This document shows positions 40,082 to 48,517 of a DNA stretch of 64,000 nt, piece after piece. The stretch comes from Clostridiales bacterium (GTDB lineage: Bacteria; Bacillota; Clostridia; Christensenellales; Borkfalkiaceae), in NCBI GenBank assembly GCA_015055945.1, contig SVHH01000001.1:273315-337314 (forward strand). The letters run 5' to 3'. The notes under the pieces are model-generated. The model was given only the letters and a program-made list of their open reading frames with translations, was not told where the DNA came from and did not search any database. The translations under genes and the position numbers were made by a program. Positions within the stretch are counted from its first letter, which is position 1, and every line of letters starts with the position of its first letter.

Positions 40082-40921
40082 CTAAACGAATAAGAATACT
40101 ACGTAAATAAAAAGCGCAACGAAACTTATTCCGTCAATTCTATCCAAAATACCGCCGTGGCCAGGCAAAATGTTGCCCATATCTTTAATGCCAACCTTTC
40201 TCTTTATTGAACTTTCAAACAAGTCGCCAAGAATTGTAAGCACTGAAGATATTGCGCCGATTACAATAAAGAATAACCACTTATTATCAACGCCTAAGTG
40301 TACTCTACTACCGAATATTGCAAGCACCAAGATTGCGCCGACGATACCGCCGATAACGCCACCGATTGCGCCCGACCAAGTTTTTTTAGGGCTGAGTTTG
40401 GGACAAAGTTTCTTACCGCCGAAGAAACTTCCGATAAAGTAAGCAAATGTGTCAGATAAGGAACTACAAACAAAGCATAAAAGCAATGCGATAAAGCCTT
40501 CACCATAGTTAGAGCCAGCAAGGTCGTTACAAGAAAGCAAGGAAACTAGCGGAATGACAGGATAAAAATACCCAAGCATATTTGCTGCAACTATATCGTT
40601 ATTTTTCTTTTGCATTTTGCAAGCGATACCAAAACCTAGTGCAAGAAGAAGCGCAATTGCTATAACCGAACCGCCCGAATGGCGTTCGATAATATACTCA
40701 AATACACAGTACATAGGAACTAAACCCACGCCGAAAGTTATCTGCGTGTTATAGTTGCCGTTAATAAGATAAGGTTTTAAGGCGCGCGTAATTTCAAAAG
40801 TGCCAACGATAGCAAAAAGATAAATCATCAACGCAAATAAGCGGTGATCCACTTCACGAAGAAGGAAAAATCCCGCTATAAATAATACGTATAACGCACC
40901 TGTAATAGTTCTTTTTAACAT
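40082..40921 (-). CDS. cdsA: Phosphatidate cytidylyltransferase
   Basis: 279-aa integral membrane enzyme making CDP-diacylglycerol. The C-terminal signature S-x-x-K-R-x2-x-I-K-D-x5-P-G-H-G-G-x3-R-x-D is seen in ESSIKRKVGIKDMGN through ILPGHGGILDRIDG. About eight membrane segments. Between uppS and dxr. Confidence 0.95.
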   Translation of the reverse strand: MLKRTITGALYVLFIAGFFLLREVDHRLFALMIYLFAIVGTFEITRALKPYLINGNYNTQITFGVGLVPMYCVFEYIIERHSGGSVIAIALLLALGFGIACKMQKKNNDIVAANMLGYFYPVIPLVSLLSCNDLAGSNYGEGFIALLLCFVCSSLSDTFAYFIGSFFGGKKLCPKLSPKKTWSGAIGGVIGGIVGAILVLAIFGSRVHLGVDNKWLFFIVIGAISSVLTILGDLFESSIKRKVGIKDMGNILPGHGGILDRIDGISFVALFIYVVFLFV

Positions 40922-40930
40922 AGTTACACC

Positions 40931-41617
40931 TTAAATTTTGCCAAAACGGCGTTTTCTTTTTGAAAACTCTTCTAAAGCCTTATCGAACTCTATTTCATCA
41001 AAATCAGGCCACAACGCGTCGGTAAAATAAAGTTCGCTGTAAGCGCCTTGATAAAGTAAAAAATTAGATAAGCGTTTTTCCCCACCAGTTCTTATGATAA
41101 GGTCGGGATCGCCCGAGTCCTTTGTATATAAATATTCAGTAATCGAGTCAACGGTTACGCTTTTTCCGTCGTTAATTAGTTTATTGACCGCGTTTACAAT
41201 CTCTTGTCTACCGCCGTAATTTAAGGCGATGTTAAGAATATGCTCCGCGTTGTTTTTTGTTGCTTGTTCAACCTTTTCAATCTCTTTAACAAGGTCAGGA
41301 GTGAGCGCACTTTTATCCCCCGCTACTATAAGCCTTATACCACTGCCCACAAGTTTTTTATAAAACTTTTGTATATAAAGTTTAAGAAGTTTCATAAGTT
41401 CATCAACTTCTTTTTTAGGGCGCGCCCAGTTTTCAGATGAAAACGCGTATAAGGTGAGCGCGTAAACGCCGCTGTTAAATGCGTGTTCTACAATTTTATC
41501 AACGTTAGATGAGCCTATCTTGTGCCCGTAAGAACGGTCCTTGCCGCGCGCGGTTGCCCAGCGCCCGTTTCCGTCCATTATTATCCCTACGTGGTGGGGA
41601 ATTTTACTTTCACTCAT
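40931..41617 (-). CDS. uppS: Undecaprenyl diphosphate synthase
   Basis: 228-aa cis-prenyltransferase. GIIMDGNGRWA at the N-terminus carries the catalytic Asp. The conserved YALTLYAFSSENW and the C-terminal DPDLIIRTGGEKRLSNFLL are present. It makes the lipid carrier for wall synthesis from MEP-derived IPP. Its start overlaps the frr stop. Confidence 0.97.
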   Translation of the reverse strand: MSESKIPHHVGIIMDGNGRWATARGKDRSYGHKIGSSNVDKIVEHAFNSGVYALTLYAFSSENWARPKKEVDELMKLLKLYIQKFYKKLVGSGIRLIVAGDKSALTPDLVKEIEKVEQATKNNAEHILNIALNYGGRQEIVNAVNKLINDGKSVTVDSITEYLYTKDSGDPDLIIRTGGEKRLSNFLLYQGAYSELYFTDALWPDFDEIEFDKALEEFSKRKRRFGKI

Positions 41618-42192
41618 TATACAGAAAGAATATCCTTTTCTTTTTCAACACAAAGTTTTTCAATCTTTTCGATAGATTCAGCAATAACTTTGTCTAAATC
41701 TTTTTCGCAAATTGCATGTTCATCTTCAGAAAGTTCTTTGTTGTTTTTCATTTTCTTCAAAGCATCCATACCATCGCGACGGATGTTTCTTACTGCAACC
41801 TTGCTGTCTTCTGCCATCTTCTTGATTTGCTTAACGAGTTCTTTTCTTCTCTCTTCAGTAAGCGCGGGGAAAGTAAGGCGGATAACTTTACCATCGTTTA
41901 CGGGGGTAATACCAAGGTTTTCAGCAAGTAATTGCTTTTCAATTACTTTAAGCATACTTGCATCCCACGGAGCAATAACCAAACATCTACCTTCAGTTAC
42001 TGAAAGGTTACCAACTTGGTTGATAGGCGTAGGAGTACCGTAGTAATCAACTAAAACTTTATCTAAAATATGGGGGTTTGCTCTGCCCGCACGAATAGTG
42101 ATATATTCGCCGTTCAAAACAGAAACAGTTTTTTCCGTTTTTTCCATAGTTTCCATCATAATCATTTCAAATTGTTCGTTTTGTATTGCCAT
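41617..42192 (-). CDS. frr: Ribosome recycling factor
   Basis: 191-aa three-helix RRF. I-R-A-G-R-A-N-P-x-I-L-D and Y-Y-G-T-P-T-P-I-N-Q are diagnostic, as is VRNIRRDGMDALKK. It splits post-termination ribosomes with EF-G. Slightly longer than the usual 185 aa. Overlaps uppS. Confidence 0.97.
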   Translation of the reverse strand: MAIQNEQFEMIMMETMEKTEKTVSVLNGEYITIRAGRANPHILDKVLVDYYGTPTPINQVGNLSVTEGRCLVIAPWDASMLKVIEKQLLAENLGITPVNDGKVIRLTFPALTEERRKELVKQIKKMAEDSKVAVRNIRRDGMDALKKMKNNKELSEDEHAICEKDLDKVIAESIEKIEKLCVEKEKDILSV

Positions 42193-42279
42193 AATAATTT
42201 CTCCTTTCGTTATGGTAATTGTATATAATAAGTTTAAAATTTAACAAGTTTTAATTTATATATAAGCATTATTTGTAGT

Positions 42280-42430
42280 TTTTGTAGAGACAAAGGTTGA
42301 ACAAGAAGGACAAGCCAAACGCCAGCAAGATAAGGCAAAGCCCGAGACAAGAGTATACATCTTGACAAGGGGTTTAACACAATATTGCGTAGCGTTTCGC
42401 GTGGACTTCTCAACCGTTTGGAGCGAAAAA
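42280..42430 (+). repeat. Diverged structured repeat, copy H
   Basis: The frr-pyrH spacer has fragments of the repeat consensus (GCAAGATAAGGCAAAGCCCG, ACAATATTGCG) and a CAAGA/TCTTG hairpin. Much weaker resemblance than the other copies. Confidence 0.4.
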
Positions 42431-42436
42431 AACTAT

Positions 42437-43144
42437 TTATTTAATAAGAGTTCCTATTTTTTCGCCCGTTACCGCTCTCATCAACGCGTTTTCTTCAAAG
42501 AGCCCAAAAGATAGAACGTGGATATTGTTTTCCATACAAATTGTTATTGCGGTGGTGTCCATAGCCTTTAAGCCTTGAGCAATATAATCTTTATAAGAAA
42601 CTTCGTCAAGTTTTTTAGCGTTGGGGTTGGTTTTAGGATCGCTATCGTAAATACCGTCAACGTTTTTAGCAAGAAGAAGAACTTCCGCATTGATTTCAGC
42701 CGCGCGGAGCGCAGCGCCAGTGTCAGTAGTAAAGTACGGATTACCAGTTCCGCAAGCGAAAATAACTATTCTACCTTTGTTAAGGTGTGACATAGCCTTT
42801 CTTAAAATGTAAGGTTCAGCAACACGAGTAATAGTGAGTGCAGTTTGAACGCGGGTAGGAACGCCCTTTCTCTCAAGCGCGTCTTGAAGCCCCAAAGCGT
42901 TAATGATTGTAGCGAGCATACCCATATGGTCAGCAGTAGTTCTATCCATTTCCTTGCCTTGTCTACCACGCCAGAAGTTACCGCCGCCGACGATAATGCC
43001 GATTTCAACGCCTAAGTTTTTAACAGCGATGATTTGGTCGGTAATAGAATCTAAAACTTGTTCGTTAATACCGTTGCCTTGTTCACCAGCAAGCGCTTCG
43101 CCCGAAAGTTTAATGATAACTCTTTTGTAAACTGCTTTTTTCAT
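42437..43144 (-). CDS. pyrH: UMP kinase
   Basis: 235-aa amino-acid-kinase-fold UMP kinase. KLSGEALAG, GGGNFWRGR and the TDTGAALRAAE region are conserved. It feeds pyrimidine nucleotide synthesis. It has its own promoter downstream of the tsf terminator. Confidence 0.97.
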   Translation of the reverse strand: MKKAVYKRVIIKLSGEALAGEQGNGINEQVLDSITDQIIAVKNLGVEIGIIVGGGNFWRGRQGKEMDRTTADHMGMLATIINALGLQDALERKGVPTRVQTALTITRVAEPYILRKAMSHLNKGRIVIFACGTGNPYFTTDTGAALRAAEINAEVLLLAKNVDGIYDSDPKTNPNAKKLDEVSYKDYIAQGLKAMDTTAITICMENNIHVLSFGLFEENALMRAVTGEKIGTLIK

Positions 43145-43173
43145 AAATGCCTTCTCCTTAACTTATCTTATTT

Positions 43174-43202
43174 ATTATATACTATTTTTTTATTTTTGTC
43201 CA
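43174..43202 (-). promoter_or_regulatory. pyrH promoter
   Basis: TGGACA (43197-43202), 17-base spacer, TATAAT (43174-43179). Confidence 0.7.
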
Positions 43203-43276
43203 TAGTAAAAACAATATCCGTTAAAAAAACCGACTTTTTTTAACATTAAACAATGTTTTTAGAGCCTAAACATAAC

Positions 43277-43306
43277 AAAACACCGTTAGGAAACCTAACG
43301 GTGTTT
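43277..43306 (-). terminator. tsf terminator
   Basis: AAACACCGTTAGG, AAA loop, CCTAACGGTGTTT. Confidence 0.9.
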
Positions 43307-43319
43307 ATAGTTAATGAAA

Positions 43320-44201
43320 TTATTTCTTCATTTGTGCTTCAACTTCAGCAGCGAAGTCGTCGCTTCTCTTTTCTAAGCCTTCGCCCATTTCGAAACGGGT
43401 AAAGCGTTTGATAGAAAGAGTTTTGCCCATCTTATCGCCATATGATTTAACGAGTTTTTCGATGGTCATTGAAGGATCTTTAACGAATGCTTGATTTACT
43501 AAGCAGAATTCTTCGTAATACTTCTTAACTCTACCTTCAACCATTCTATCTACGATAGCAGCGGGCTTACCTTCGTTAAGTGCTTGAGCCTTCAAGATTT
43601 CTTTTTCGTGTTCCAAAACTTCTGCGGGAACTTCGTTAGCGTTTAAGTACAAGGGTTTAGCAGCAGCGATTTGAAGTGCAACGTCGTGTGCAAGTTCTCT
43701 AGCACCGTCGCAAGTGCAACCTTCAACTTCTACTAAAACGCCAACCTTACCACCCATGTGGATGTAACTTTCAACAACGCCACAGTCAGTGGTGTATTTA
43801 GCGAAACGACGGATAGCGATTTTTTCACCGATTTTAGCGGTTGCTTCAACGGTAGCGTCAGCCTTAGCAGCAACTAAAGCATCGATATCAGCAACTTCGT
43901 TATCGCAAACGTATTCAGCAACGCTTGCTACGAAAGCCTTATATTGATCGCCCTTAGCAACGAAGTCGGTTTCACAGTTAACTTCAACTAAAACGCCGGT
44001 CTTGTCTTTAACTAAAGCAGCAACAATACCTTCAGCAGCGATTCTTGATGCCTTTTTAGCAGCGGTAGCCATACCCTTTTCTCTCAAAAAGTCAACAGCC
44101 TTTTCCATATCGCCATCAGTTTCTTTCAAAGCCTTTTGGCAATCAGCAACGCCTGCACCGGTCTTCTTGCGGAGTTCCATTACGTCTTTACTTGTAAACA
44201 T
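43320..44201 (-). CDS. tsf: Translation elongation factor Ts
   Basis: 293-aa nucleotide-exchange factor for EF-Tu. The N-terminal UBA-like domain ([27 protein letters not shown]) and the core [10 protein letters not shown] are intact. Directly after rpsB, the standard pair. Confidence 0.97.
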   Translation of the reverse strand: MFTSKDVMELRKKTGAGVADCQKALKETDGDMEKAVDFLREKGMATAAKKASRIAAEGIVAALVKDKTGVLVEVNCETDFVAKGDQYKAFVASVAEYVCDNEVADIDALVAAKADATVEATAKIGEKIAIRRFAKYTTDCGVVESYIHMGGKVGVLVEVEGCTCDGARELAHDVALQIAAAKPLYLNANEVPAEVLEHEKEILKAQALNEGKPAAIVDRMVEGRVKKYYEEFCLVNQAFVKDPSMTIEKLVKSYGDKMGKTLSIKRFTRFEMGEGLEKRSDDFAAEVEAQMKK

Positions 44202-44228
44202 AGTTATAATCTCCCTTAAAATCTTAAA

Positions 44229-44966
44229 TTATTCAGCCTTTGCTTCTTCACTAGCGGCTTCAGCAACTTCTTCCATTTGTTCGCCTTGGTTTGCTTCGAT
44301 AACAGCGTCAGCGATAACAGATGCGATAAGTTTAACTGCTCTAATAGCATCGTCGTTACCAGGGATAACGTGATCGATAAGATCAGGATCACAGTTGGTA
44401 TCGGTAATTGCTACGATAGGAATGTTAAGTTTTCTTGCTTCTAAAACAGCAATGTCTTCTTGTGCGGGGTCAACGATAAACATTAAACCAGGAAGAGTTC
44501 TCATTTCTCTGATACCGCCAAGGTTGGTTTGAAGTTTTTCTCTTTCAGCCTTAAGACCGATAACTTCTTTCTTGGGGAGCAAATCAAATTCGCCCATCTT
44601 TTCCATGTTGTCAAGTTTGTTAAGTCTTTCAACTCTTGATCTAATGGTCTTGAAGTTAGTAAGAGTGCCACCAAGCCAACGACTGTTGATGTAGTATTGA
44701 CCGCATCTTTCTGCTTCTTCTTTGATAGCGTCTTGAGCTTGCTTTTTAGTACCTACAAAAAGTACGCTCTTGCCTTTCTTAACGGTTTCAACAACGAAAG
44801 GATAAACGTCCTTTTCGATGAGTTCAACGGTTTGTTCAAGGTTAATGATATGAATACCGTTTCTTTCGCCGTAGATGTACTTCTTCATTTTGGGGTTCCA
44901 ACGTCTGGTTTGGTGACCGAAGTGAACGCCAGTTTCAAGAAGTTGTTTCATAGTGATAACTGCCAT
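44229..44966 (-). CDS. rpsB: Ribosomal protein uS2
   Basis: 245 aa. [15 protein letters not shown] near the N-terminus and the [12 protein letters not shown] segment identify uS2. The C-terminal tail is Ala/Glu-rich. First gene of rpsB-tsf, preceded by GGAGGTATTTT and a structured leader. Confidence 0.98.
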   Translation of the reverse strand: MAVITMKQLLETGVHFGHQTRRWNPKMKKYIYGERNGIHIINLEQTVELIEKDVYPFVVETVKKGKSVLFVGTKKQAQDAIKEEAERCGQYYINSRWLGGTLTNFKTIRSRVERLNKLDNMEKMGEFDLLPKKEVIGLKAEREKLQTNLGGIREMRTLPGLMFIVDPAQEDIAVLEARKLNIPIVAITDTNCDPDLIDHVIPGNDDAIRAVKLIASVIADAVIEANQGEQMEEVAEAASEEAKAE

Positions 44967-44989
44967 AATAAAATACCTCCGTTCTGCCT

Positions 44990-45064
44990 CCTTGCGAACG
45001 CTTGATTAAGGGTTACATTTCCACGGTTTAATAGTTTTTTATGGAAACACGAAAACCCTTGCGA
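44990..45064 (-). ncRNA. Structured rpsB leader
   Basis: In the minus-strand RNA AAGGGTT (from 45054-45060) pairs with AACCCTT (from 45008-45014), with an inner TTTCCA/TGGAAA helix (45018-45023 with 45042-45047). It lies between the promoter and the rpsB SD, so it may be an S2 or other autoregulatory site. Inference from position and structure only. Confidence 0.55.
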
Positions 45065-45091
45065 TACACAAGTGCGAATTTTTGCTTGTAT

Positions 45092-45120
45092 ATTTTAGCA
45101 CAAAACCGCTATATATGCAA
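45092..45120 (-). promoter_or_regulatory. rpsB-tsf promoter
   Basis: TTGCAT (45115-45120), 17-base spacer ending in TGTGC, TAAAAT (45092-45097). Confidence 0.7.
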
Positions 45121-45254
45121 ACGATTTTATAGGGTTTTTTAAAGAATTTTAGTAAAAAACCAACAAAAAAGATGAAAATAGTTTTCGGCTTTTTTTGATA
45201 TACAATATGTAGTTTTTTTGGATAAAATATTTATTAGTAAAGCCAAAATAAAAC

Positions 45255-45362
45255 AAACAACAAGTTAGTTAAGTCTTGAAAAGTGCTTCGGATAAGATTT
45301 GCCTTATGATATTAAACTACAAATACGTTTTAGCAAACGAAGTACAATGCCGTTTATTTGGT
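45255..45362 (+). repeat. Diverged structured repeat, copy I
   Basis: ACAAGTTAGTTAAGTC, GATAAGATTTGCCTTATGAT and AATGCCGTTTAT align with the repeat's start, apical hairpin and 3' end. Confidence 0.4.
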
Positions 45363-45365
45363 TTA

Positions 45366-45441
45366 CTTGCTTGATTTTATTCTAACTTGTAGTAAATTTT
45401 CTTCATATATTTGAATTGCTTGCTTGATTTTATTCTAACTT
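45366..45441. repeat. 23-bp direct repeat pair
   Basis: CTTGCTTGATTTTATTC... occurs identically at 45366-45388 and 45419-45441 (period 53). Confidence 0.8.
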
Positions 45442-45469
45442 TTAATATATTTTTCATACTTGTTAGCCT

Positions 45470-46182
45470 ACACAGTTTGTAACTGTGCACAACGTTTTAC
45501 CCTGCCGCATAATCTCAACATTTATGTTTTTTGCATTATATTTTAAGCATTTAATTTGCACAGTTTCCAACTGTATAGATTTGTTAGATGATTTATTTAT
45601 TTTTCTCTTTCCGAGGCGTATACACTCGACCTTCATTTTTTCTAACTCTAATTCATAATGAGTTTCTTATATATCTCCGTTTGCCCACACAGTTTGTAAC
45701 TGTACAAAATGTTTTTACCTTTACACAAGACACTTCACGCCATTTATGGAGCAGTCTTTTAGTTAAACAATATTAAATGTTCATAGTTCAAAACTGTATA
45801 TAATATTTTAATTCTACCGCATCACAGTATTTTCTGCTCTGGTTTTTTTAGCATTAAACCCAAATACTTTTTAACGATGTAAACTATTTAGAATTTATTA
45901 AAATTAACCTATCTCCCGTCTCTTTAATTTAATCTATACTTTAGTAAGTATTAGTCATACACGATAAATGCATACAGTTTCAAACTGTGTGCAACATTTT
46001 ACCCTACCCTATAATCATAGTATTCGGTGTTTTTGTCTTATTCAATTTTTAATATTTAATCTACACAGTTTGTAACTGTATAGATAATTTTAATTTAATA
46101 AATTAAATCACTTGCCACCTTTTCACTGCATTCCGCAATAAACAATATTGGGCACACAGCTCAAAACTGTGTGCCCAATATT
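45470..46182. repeat. Array of seven ACAGTT-N3-AACTGT dyads
   Basis: Sites: 45471-45487, 45560-45574, 45689-45703, 45783-45799 (weaker), 45973-45988, 46065-46079 and 46144-46182. The last is expanded to a 16-bp perfect stem (AATATTGGGCACACAG and its complement, 7-base loop). A related half site ACAAACTGT overlaps the -10 of the adjacent XRE gene. Spacing is irregular (60-190 bp). Confidence 0.8.
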
Positions 46183-46185
46183 TGC

Positions 46186-46214
46186 TTGACAAATACAATT
46201 ACAAACTGTATAAT
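46186..46214 (+). promoter_or_regulatory. XRE promoter predicting a leaderless mRNA
   Basis: TTGACA (46186-46191), 17-base spacer, TATAAT (46209-46214). The ATG at 46222 lies eight bases after the -10, about where transcription would begin. No SD. Confidence 0.75.
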
Positions 46215-46221
46215 GTCAAGT

Positions 46222-46452
46222 ATGAAGAAAGAAAATCTTAAAGAATTTAAAATTTTAGCAAATAGACTGTTCGAATTGAGAGAACTTTACCATTATACGC
46301 AAATGGACGTTGCGGCGGAACTTGGCGTTTCTTATCAATCATACCAAGCGTATGAGCGCGGAATTGCTGTACCCACTTTGCAAAACTTTATAAAACTTGC
46401 AAAGTTTTACGACGTATCGCTCGATTATCTTGTTGGGCGCGACGATATTTAA
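46222..46452 (+). CDS. XRE-family HTH regulator, 76 aa
   Basis: L-A-N-R-L-F-E-L-R-E-L-Y-H-Y-T-Q-M-D-V-A-A-E-L-G-V-S-Y-Q is the HTH start (given here by residue), followed by YQAYERG and D-V-S-L-D-Y-L-V-G-R. DNA-binding domain only. Two ATGs lie further upstream in frame but fall in or before the -10 box, so 46222 is preferred. The preceding dyad array is its likely operator set (inference). Terminator follows at once. Confidence 0.87.
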   Translation: MKKENLKEFKILANRLFELRELYHYTQMDVAAELGVSYQSYQAYERGIAVPTLQNFIKLAKFYDVSLDYLVGRDDI

Positions 46453-46460
46453 AAAAATAA

Positions 46461-46493
46461 AAAACACTCACCTTTTTTAAGATGAGTGTTTTT
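46461..46493 (+). terminator. Terminator of XRE gene 46222
   Basis: AAAACACTCA/TGAGTGTTTT with a T-run. Confidence 0.88.
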
Positions 46494-46524
46494 GTTTTAT
46501 GATTGCTTTTATCTTTTTAATTCA

Positions 46525-46597
46525 AAATAAACGGTGTCGATTTTGGTTATCGAAATCAAAACACAAAGCAGTTAACGCAGTATTGCGCCGTTTATTT
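46525..46597 (+). repeat. Structured repeat, deleted copy J1
   Basis: AAATAAACGG/CCGTTTATTT closes a shortened element that keeps GGTTATCGAAATC and CGCA-GTAT-TGCG but has lost the 5' half. Confidence 0.65.
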
Positions 46598-46605
46598 GCT
46601 CTTGC

Positions 46606-46847
46606 TTTAAGGGTTTAGATACAAGCAAGACAAGGCTCGCTCGTCAAAACTAATAAGCAATATCAGCACTTTGATAAAAACAAAGTGCAAGATTTTGCAA
46701 TTGTTCTTCCTCTTCCCAAAAAATCTTTTGCTTCGCAAAATCTTTTTCGGGATACCCTTTTTTATTTTGGGTGAGATTAACCTTTTTGGTTATCGAAGTC
46801 AAAACGTAAAGCAGTAACGCAGTATTGCGCCGTTTATTCTCTCTTGC
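46606..46847 (+). repeat. Structured repeat, copy J2 with an insertion
   Basis: It starts AAGGGTTTAGATACAAGCAAG, is interrupted after GTCAAAAC (near 46650) by roughly 115 bases of unrelated sequence, and resumes at TTTTGGGTGAGATTAACC (about 46765). The flanking segment GCGCCGTTTATT ... GGGTTTAG is duplicated at 46586 and 46828. Confidence 0.65.
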
Positions 46848-46973
46848 TTTAAGGGTTTAGATACAAGTGTGGCTAGGCTCGACTGCGCAAAAAGATGAGA
46901 TAGAACGTCTGTTCATCGAAGTTTTTTGCGCAAGGCAGTTAACGACGCCACGCGCCGTAGATAAGCCCTTAAA
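46848..46973 (+). repeat. Structured intergenic repeat, copy J3
   Basis: Closing stem TTTAAGGGTTTA (46848-46859) with TAAGCCCTTAAA (46962-46973). Middle stem TGCGCAAAAA/TTTTTGCGCA. Apical hairpin AGAAC-GTCT-GTTC. The closing stem contains the stop codon of the DUF1292 gene. Confidence 0.82.
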
Positions 46974-47334
46974 GGTCAGTTTCTTCTTCCAACGCTTCTT
47001 CCTCTTCCAAAGCCTTGCAGAATTCTTCAAACACAGCGTCTAAGATTGCTTCGTCTTCTACGGGGAGAAGGTCAGCAGTTTCTTCGTCGTCGCCAGCGAG
47101 TTCAAAGATGATAAGGTCGTCGTCATCAATGCCGTCGATTTGTTCTGCGGGTTCAAAAGCAGAGTAATTTTTACCTTGATATTCAAGAGTACCTACAAAG
47201 TAGAATTTAAGTTTTTTACCATCGTCGGTGGTAAGTTCTACGATATCGTCTTCATAATCACAACCGCAGTCGCAATCACAATCGTGTTCGTGTTCATCAC
47301 AGCCACAAGTGCATTTCTTTTCTTTTTCGCTCAT
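46969..47334 (-). CDS. DUF1292 (YrzB-like) protein
   Basis: 121 aa. A Cys/His-rich N-terminus (CTCGCDEHEHDCDCDCGC), likely metal-binding, is followed by the DUF1292 domain (DDGKKLKFYFVGTLEYQGKNY ... YSAFEPAEQ) and a very acidic tail. In Firmicutes it sits next to yqgF, as here (yrrK-yrzB in Bacillus). Function unknown. The stop codon lies within repeat J3. Confidence 0.88.
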   Translation of the reverse strand: MSEKEKKCTCGCDEHEHDCDCDCGCDYEDDIVELTTDDGKKLKFYFVGTLEYQGKNYSAFEPAEQIDGIDDDDLIIFELAGDDEETADLLPVEDEAILDAVFEEFCKALEEEEALEEETDL

Positions 47335-47348
47335 AATAAGTCTCCTTT

Positions 47349-47771
47349 TTATTTAGATTTATTTTTATCGTTTAAAAATCCTTGTAGAATAGTAGCAGCA
47401 GCAAGGCTGTCCACAAATTGTTTGCGCTCTTGCCTACTTTTACCTTGTGAAATAAGCGTTTCTTCCGCTTCACAAGTAGAGCAACGCTCATCAACCGTAA
47501 ACACTTCTAACGAAAGCGTTTCTTTTAGTTTTTCAATGAAAAACAACGCTTTTTGCGTTTGAATTGAAGGAGTTCCGTCAAAGTTGACGGGCAGCCCGCA
47601 AACGAGTGCCGTTATAGATTTATCCTTTACGTAAGCGCGCATTTTTTCCAAGTCGGTTTTCAAGTTCTTGCGAACGTAAGTTTCCACTGGGAGCGCGTAC
47701 GAGTTAAAAGGGTCGGATACGGCAACGCCTATTCTTCTATCGCCTATATCAAGGCACAAAAATCTTTCCAC
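47349..47771 (-). CDS. yqgF: YqgF/RuvX RNase H-fold protein
   Basis: 140 aa. FLCLDIGDRRIGVAVSDPF is the N-terminal RNase H-like motif with the catalytic Asp, and TVDERCSTCEAEE and the C-terminal D-S-L-A-A follow. It is implicated in 16S rRNA 5'-end maturation and in Holliday-junction-like cleavage. Upstream of DUF1292 in the conserved pair. Confidence 0.93.
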   Translation of the reverse strand: MERFLCLDIGDRRIGVAVSDPFNSYALPVETYVRKNLKTDLEKMRAYVKDKSITALVCGLPVNFDGTPSIQTQKALFFIEKLKETLSLEVFTVDERCSTCEAEETLISQGKSRQERKQFVDSLAAATILQGFLNDKNKSK

Positions 47772-47777
47772 GAATAT

Positions 47778-47807
47778 ATTTTACCATATTTTGTATAATA
47801 AATGCAA
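47778..47807 (-). promoter_or_regulatory. yqgF promoter
   Basis: TTGCAT (47802-47807), 18-base spacer, TAAAAT (47778-47783). Confidence 0.6.
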
Positions 47808-47822
47808 TTGATTTAAAGAAAA

Positions 47823-47857
47823 TGACGGAGAATAAGCAACATTTCTTTTCTCCGTCA
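47823..47857 (-). terminator. Terminator of the YtxH-like gene
   Basis: TGACGGAGAA/TTCTCCGTCA, 15-base loop. Confidence 0.7.
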
Positions 47858-47862
47858 ATCAA

Positions 47863-48024
47863 TTATTGATTTTTCTTTTGCGAACAGTTAGAAACTTCTT
47901 CCATTTTTTCTTTTACTTGTTCTTGACCGTCCCTAACCATTTGTCTAGCCCTTGCGGAATTAGTGGCAATAACCGCGCCACCGATAACGCCAAGGAGCAT
48001 ACCGAATAAAAACTTATCGTCCAT
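47863..48024 (-). CDS. Small YtxH-like membrane protein, 53 aa
   Basis: One glycine-rich membrane segment (FLFGMLLGVIGGAVIATN) followed by a short amphipathic, charged tail. Topology and length resemble the YtxH family. The start at 48024 is set by GGGGG just upstream; a longer frame begins 36 bases earlier without an SD. Role unknown. Confidence 0.65.
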   Translation of the reverse strand: MDDKFLFGMLLGVIGGAVIATNSARARQMVRDGQEQVKEKMEEVSNCSQKKNQ

Positions 48025-48085
48025 AATTCCCCCTTTATCCGCTTTAAATATTATAAGCAAATTTTGTCGAATTATACGGAAAAAA

Positions 48086-48334
48086 TTATTCTATTAGTTC
48101 TTTTATAAGAATAGTCGCCGACCTAAAGCCCCACTTATAAGTTTCTTCTTGGCGTGCCGCTAACCTATCACTGATAAGTTCAACAAATTCATCAAACAAT
48201 TCACGCTGACGTTTATTGAGAGATTTGCGCAACTCATCATAAGTTTTTTCTTCTTTAAGTTCTAATCTGCTTTTAACTTTAATAACTTCATTATCTAATT
48301 CTAACATATATAATTCTTCTAAAACCGATCTCAT
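48086..48334 (-). CDS. DUF6809-like small protein, 82 aa
   Basis: A helical, charged protein of the pattern L-x-x-L-Y near the N-terminus and a C-terminal W-G-F-R-S-A-T-x-L-x-x-E-L. This matches DUF6809-type proteins that are frequent in phages and integrative elements of clostridia. A second member is at 55090-55368. Divergent from the XRE gene at 48518. Function unknown. Confidence 0.6.
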   Translation of the reverse strand: MRSVLEELYMLELDNEVIKVKSRLELKEEKTYDELRKSLNKRQRELFDEFVELISDRLAARQEETYKWGFRSATILIKELIE

Positions 48335-48444
48335 AATACACCACCTGAAAGTTTTTCTTGTATAATAACATGTTATTGTTCACTATCCATTGCGCAAAAC
48401 TTAGTTATTATTTTTGTGGAATATTTCCATATTTAGAATTATAT

Positions 48445-48498
48445 AAAGAAATTTTCCACAAGTCAAGCATTTTGTAGAAATTTTCTTTATAATATAAT
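48445..48498 (+). promoter_or_regulatory. Operator dyad and -10 before XRE gene 48518
   Basis: AAAGAAATTTTCCACAA (48445-48461) and TTGTAGAAATTTTCTTT (48472-48488) form a 17-base inverted repeat with two mismatches. TATAAT boxes at 48488-48493 and 48493-48498 overlap its right arm, so a bound dimer would block the promoter. Confidence 0.65.
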
Positions 48499-48517
48499 AA
48501 AAATTTAAGGTGATTAT

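Larger units (their letters stand above)
45121..46221. other. 1.1-kb non-coding region between rpsB and an XRE regulator
   Basis: No gene is supported. A 62-codon plus frame at 45588 has no SD or recognisable sequence. It holds a diverged copy of the structured repeat (45255-45362), a 23-bp direct repeat (45366-45388 and 45419-45441) and seven ACAGTT/AACTGT-type dyads leading to the regulator promoter. Confidence 0.6.

Noticed and set aside
45588..45776. 62-codon frame in the rpsB-XRE spacer
   Set aside because: No SD, and it includes one of the operator dyads.
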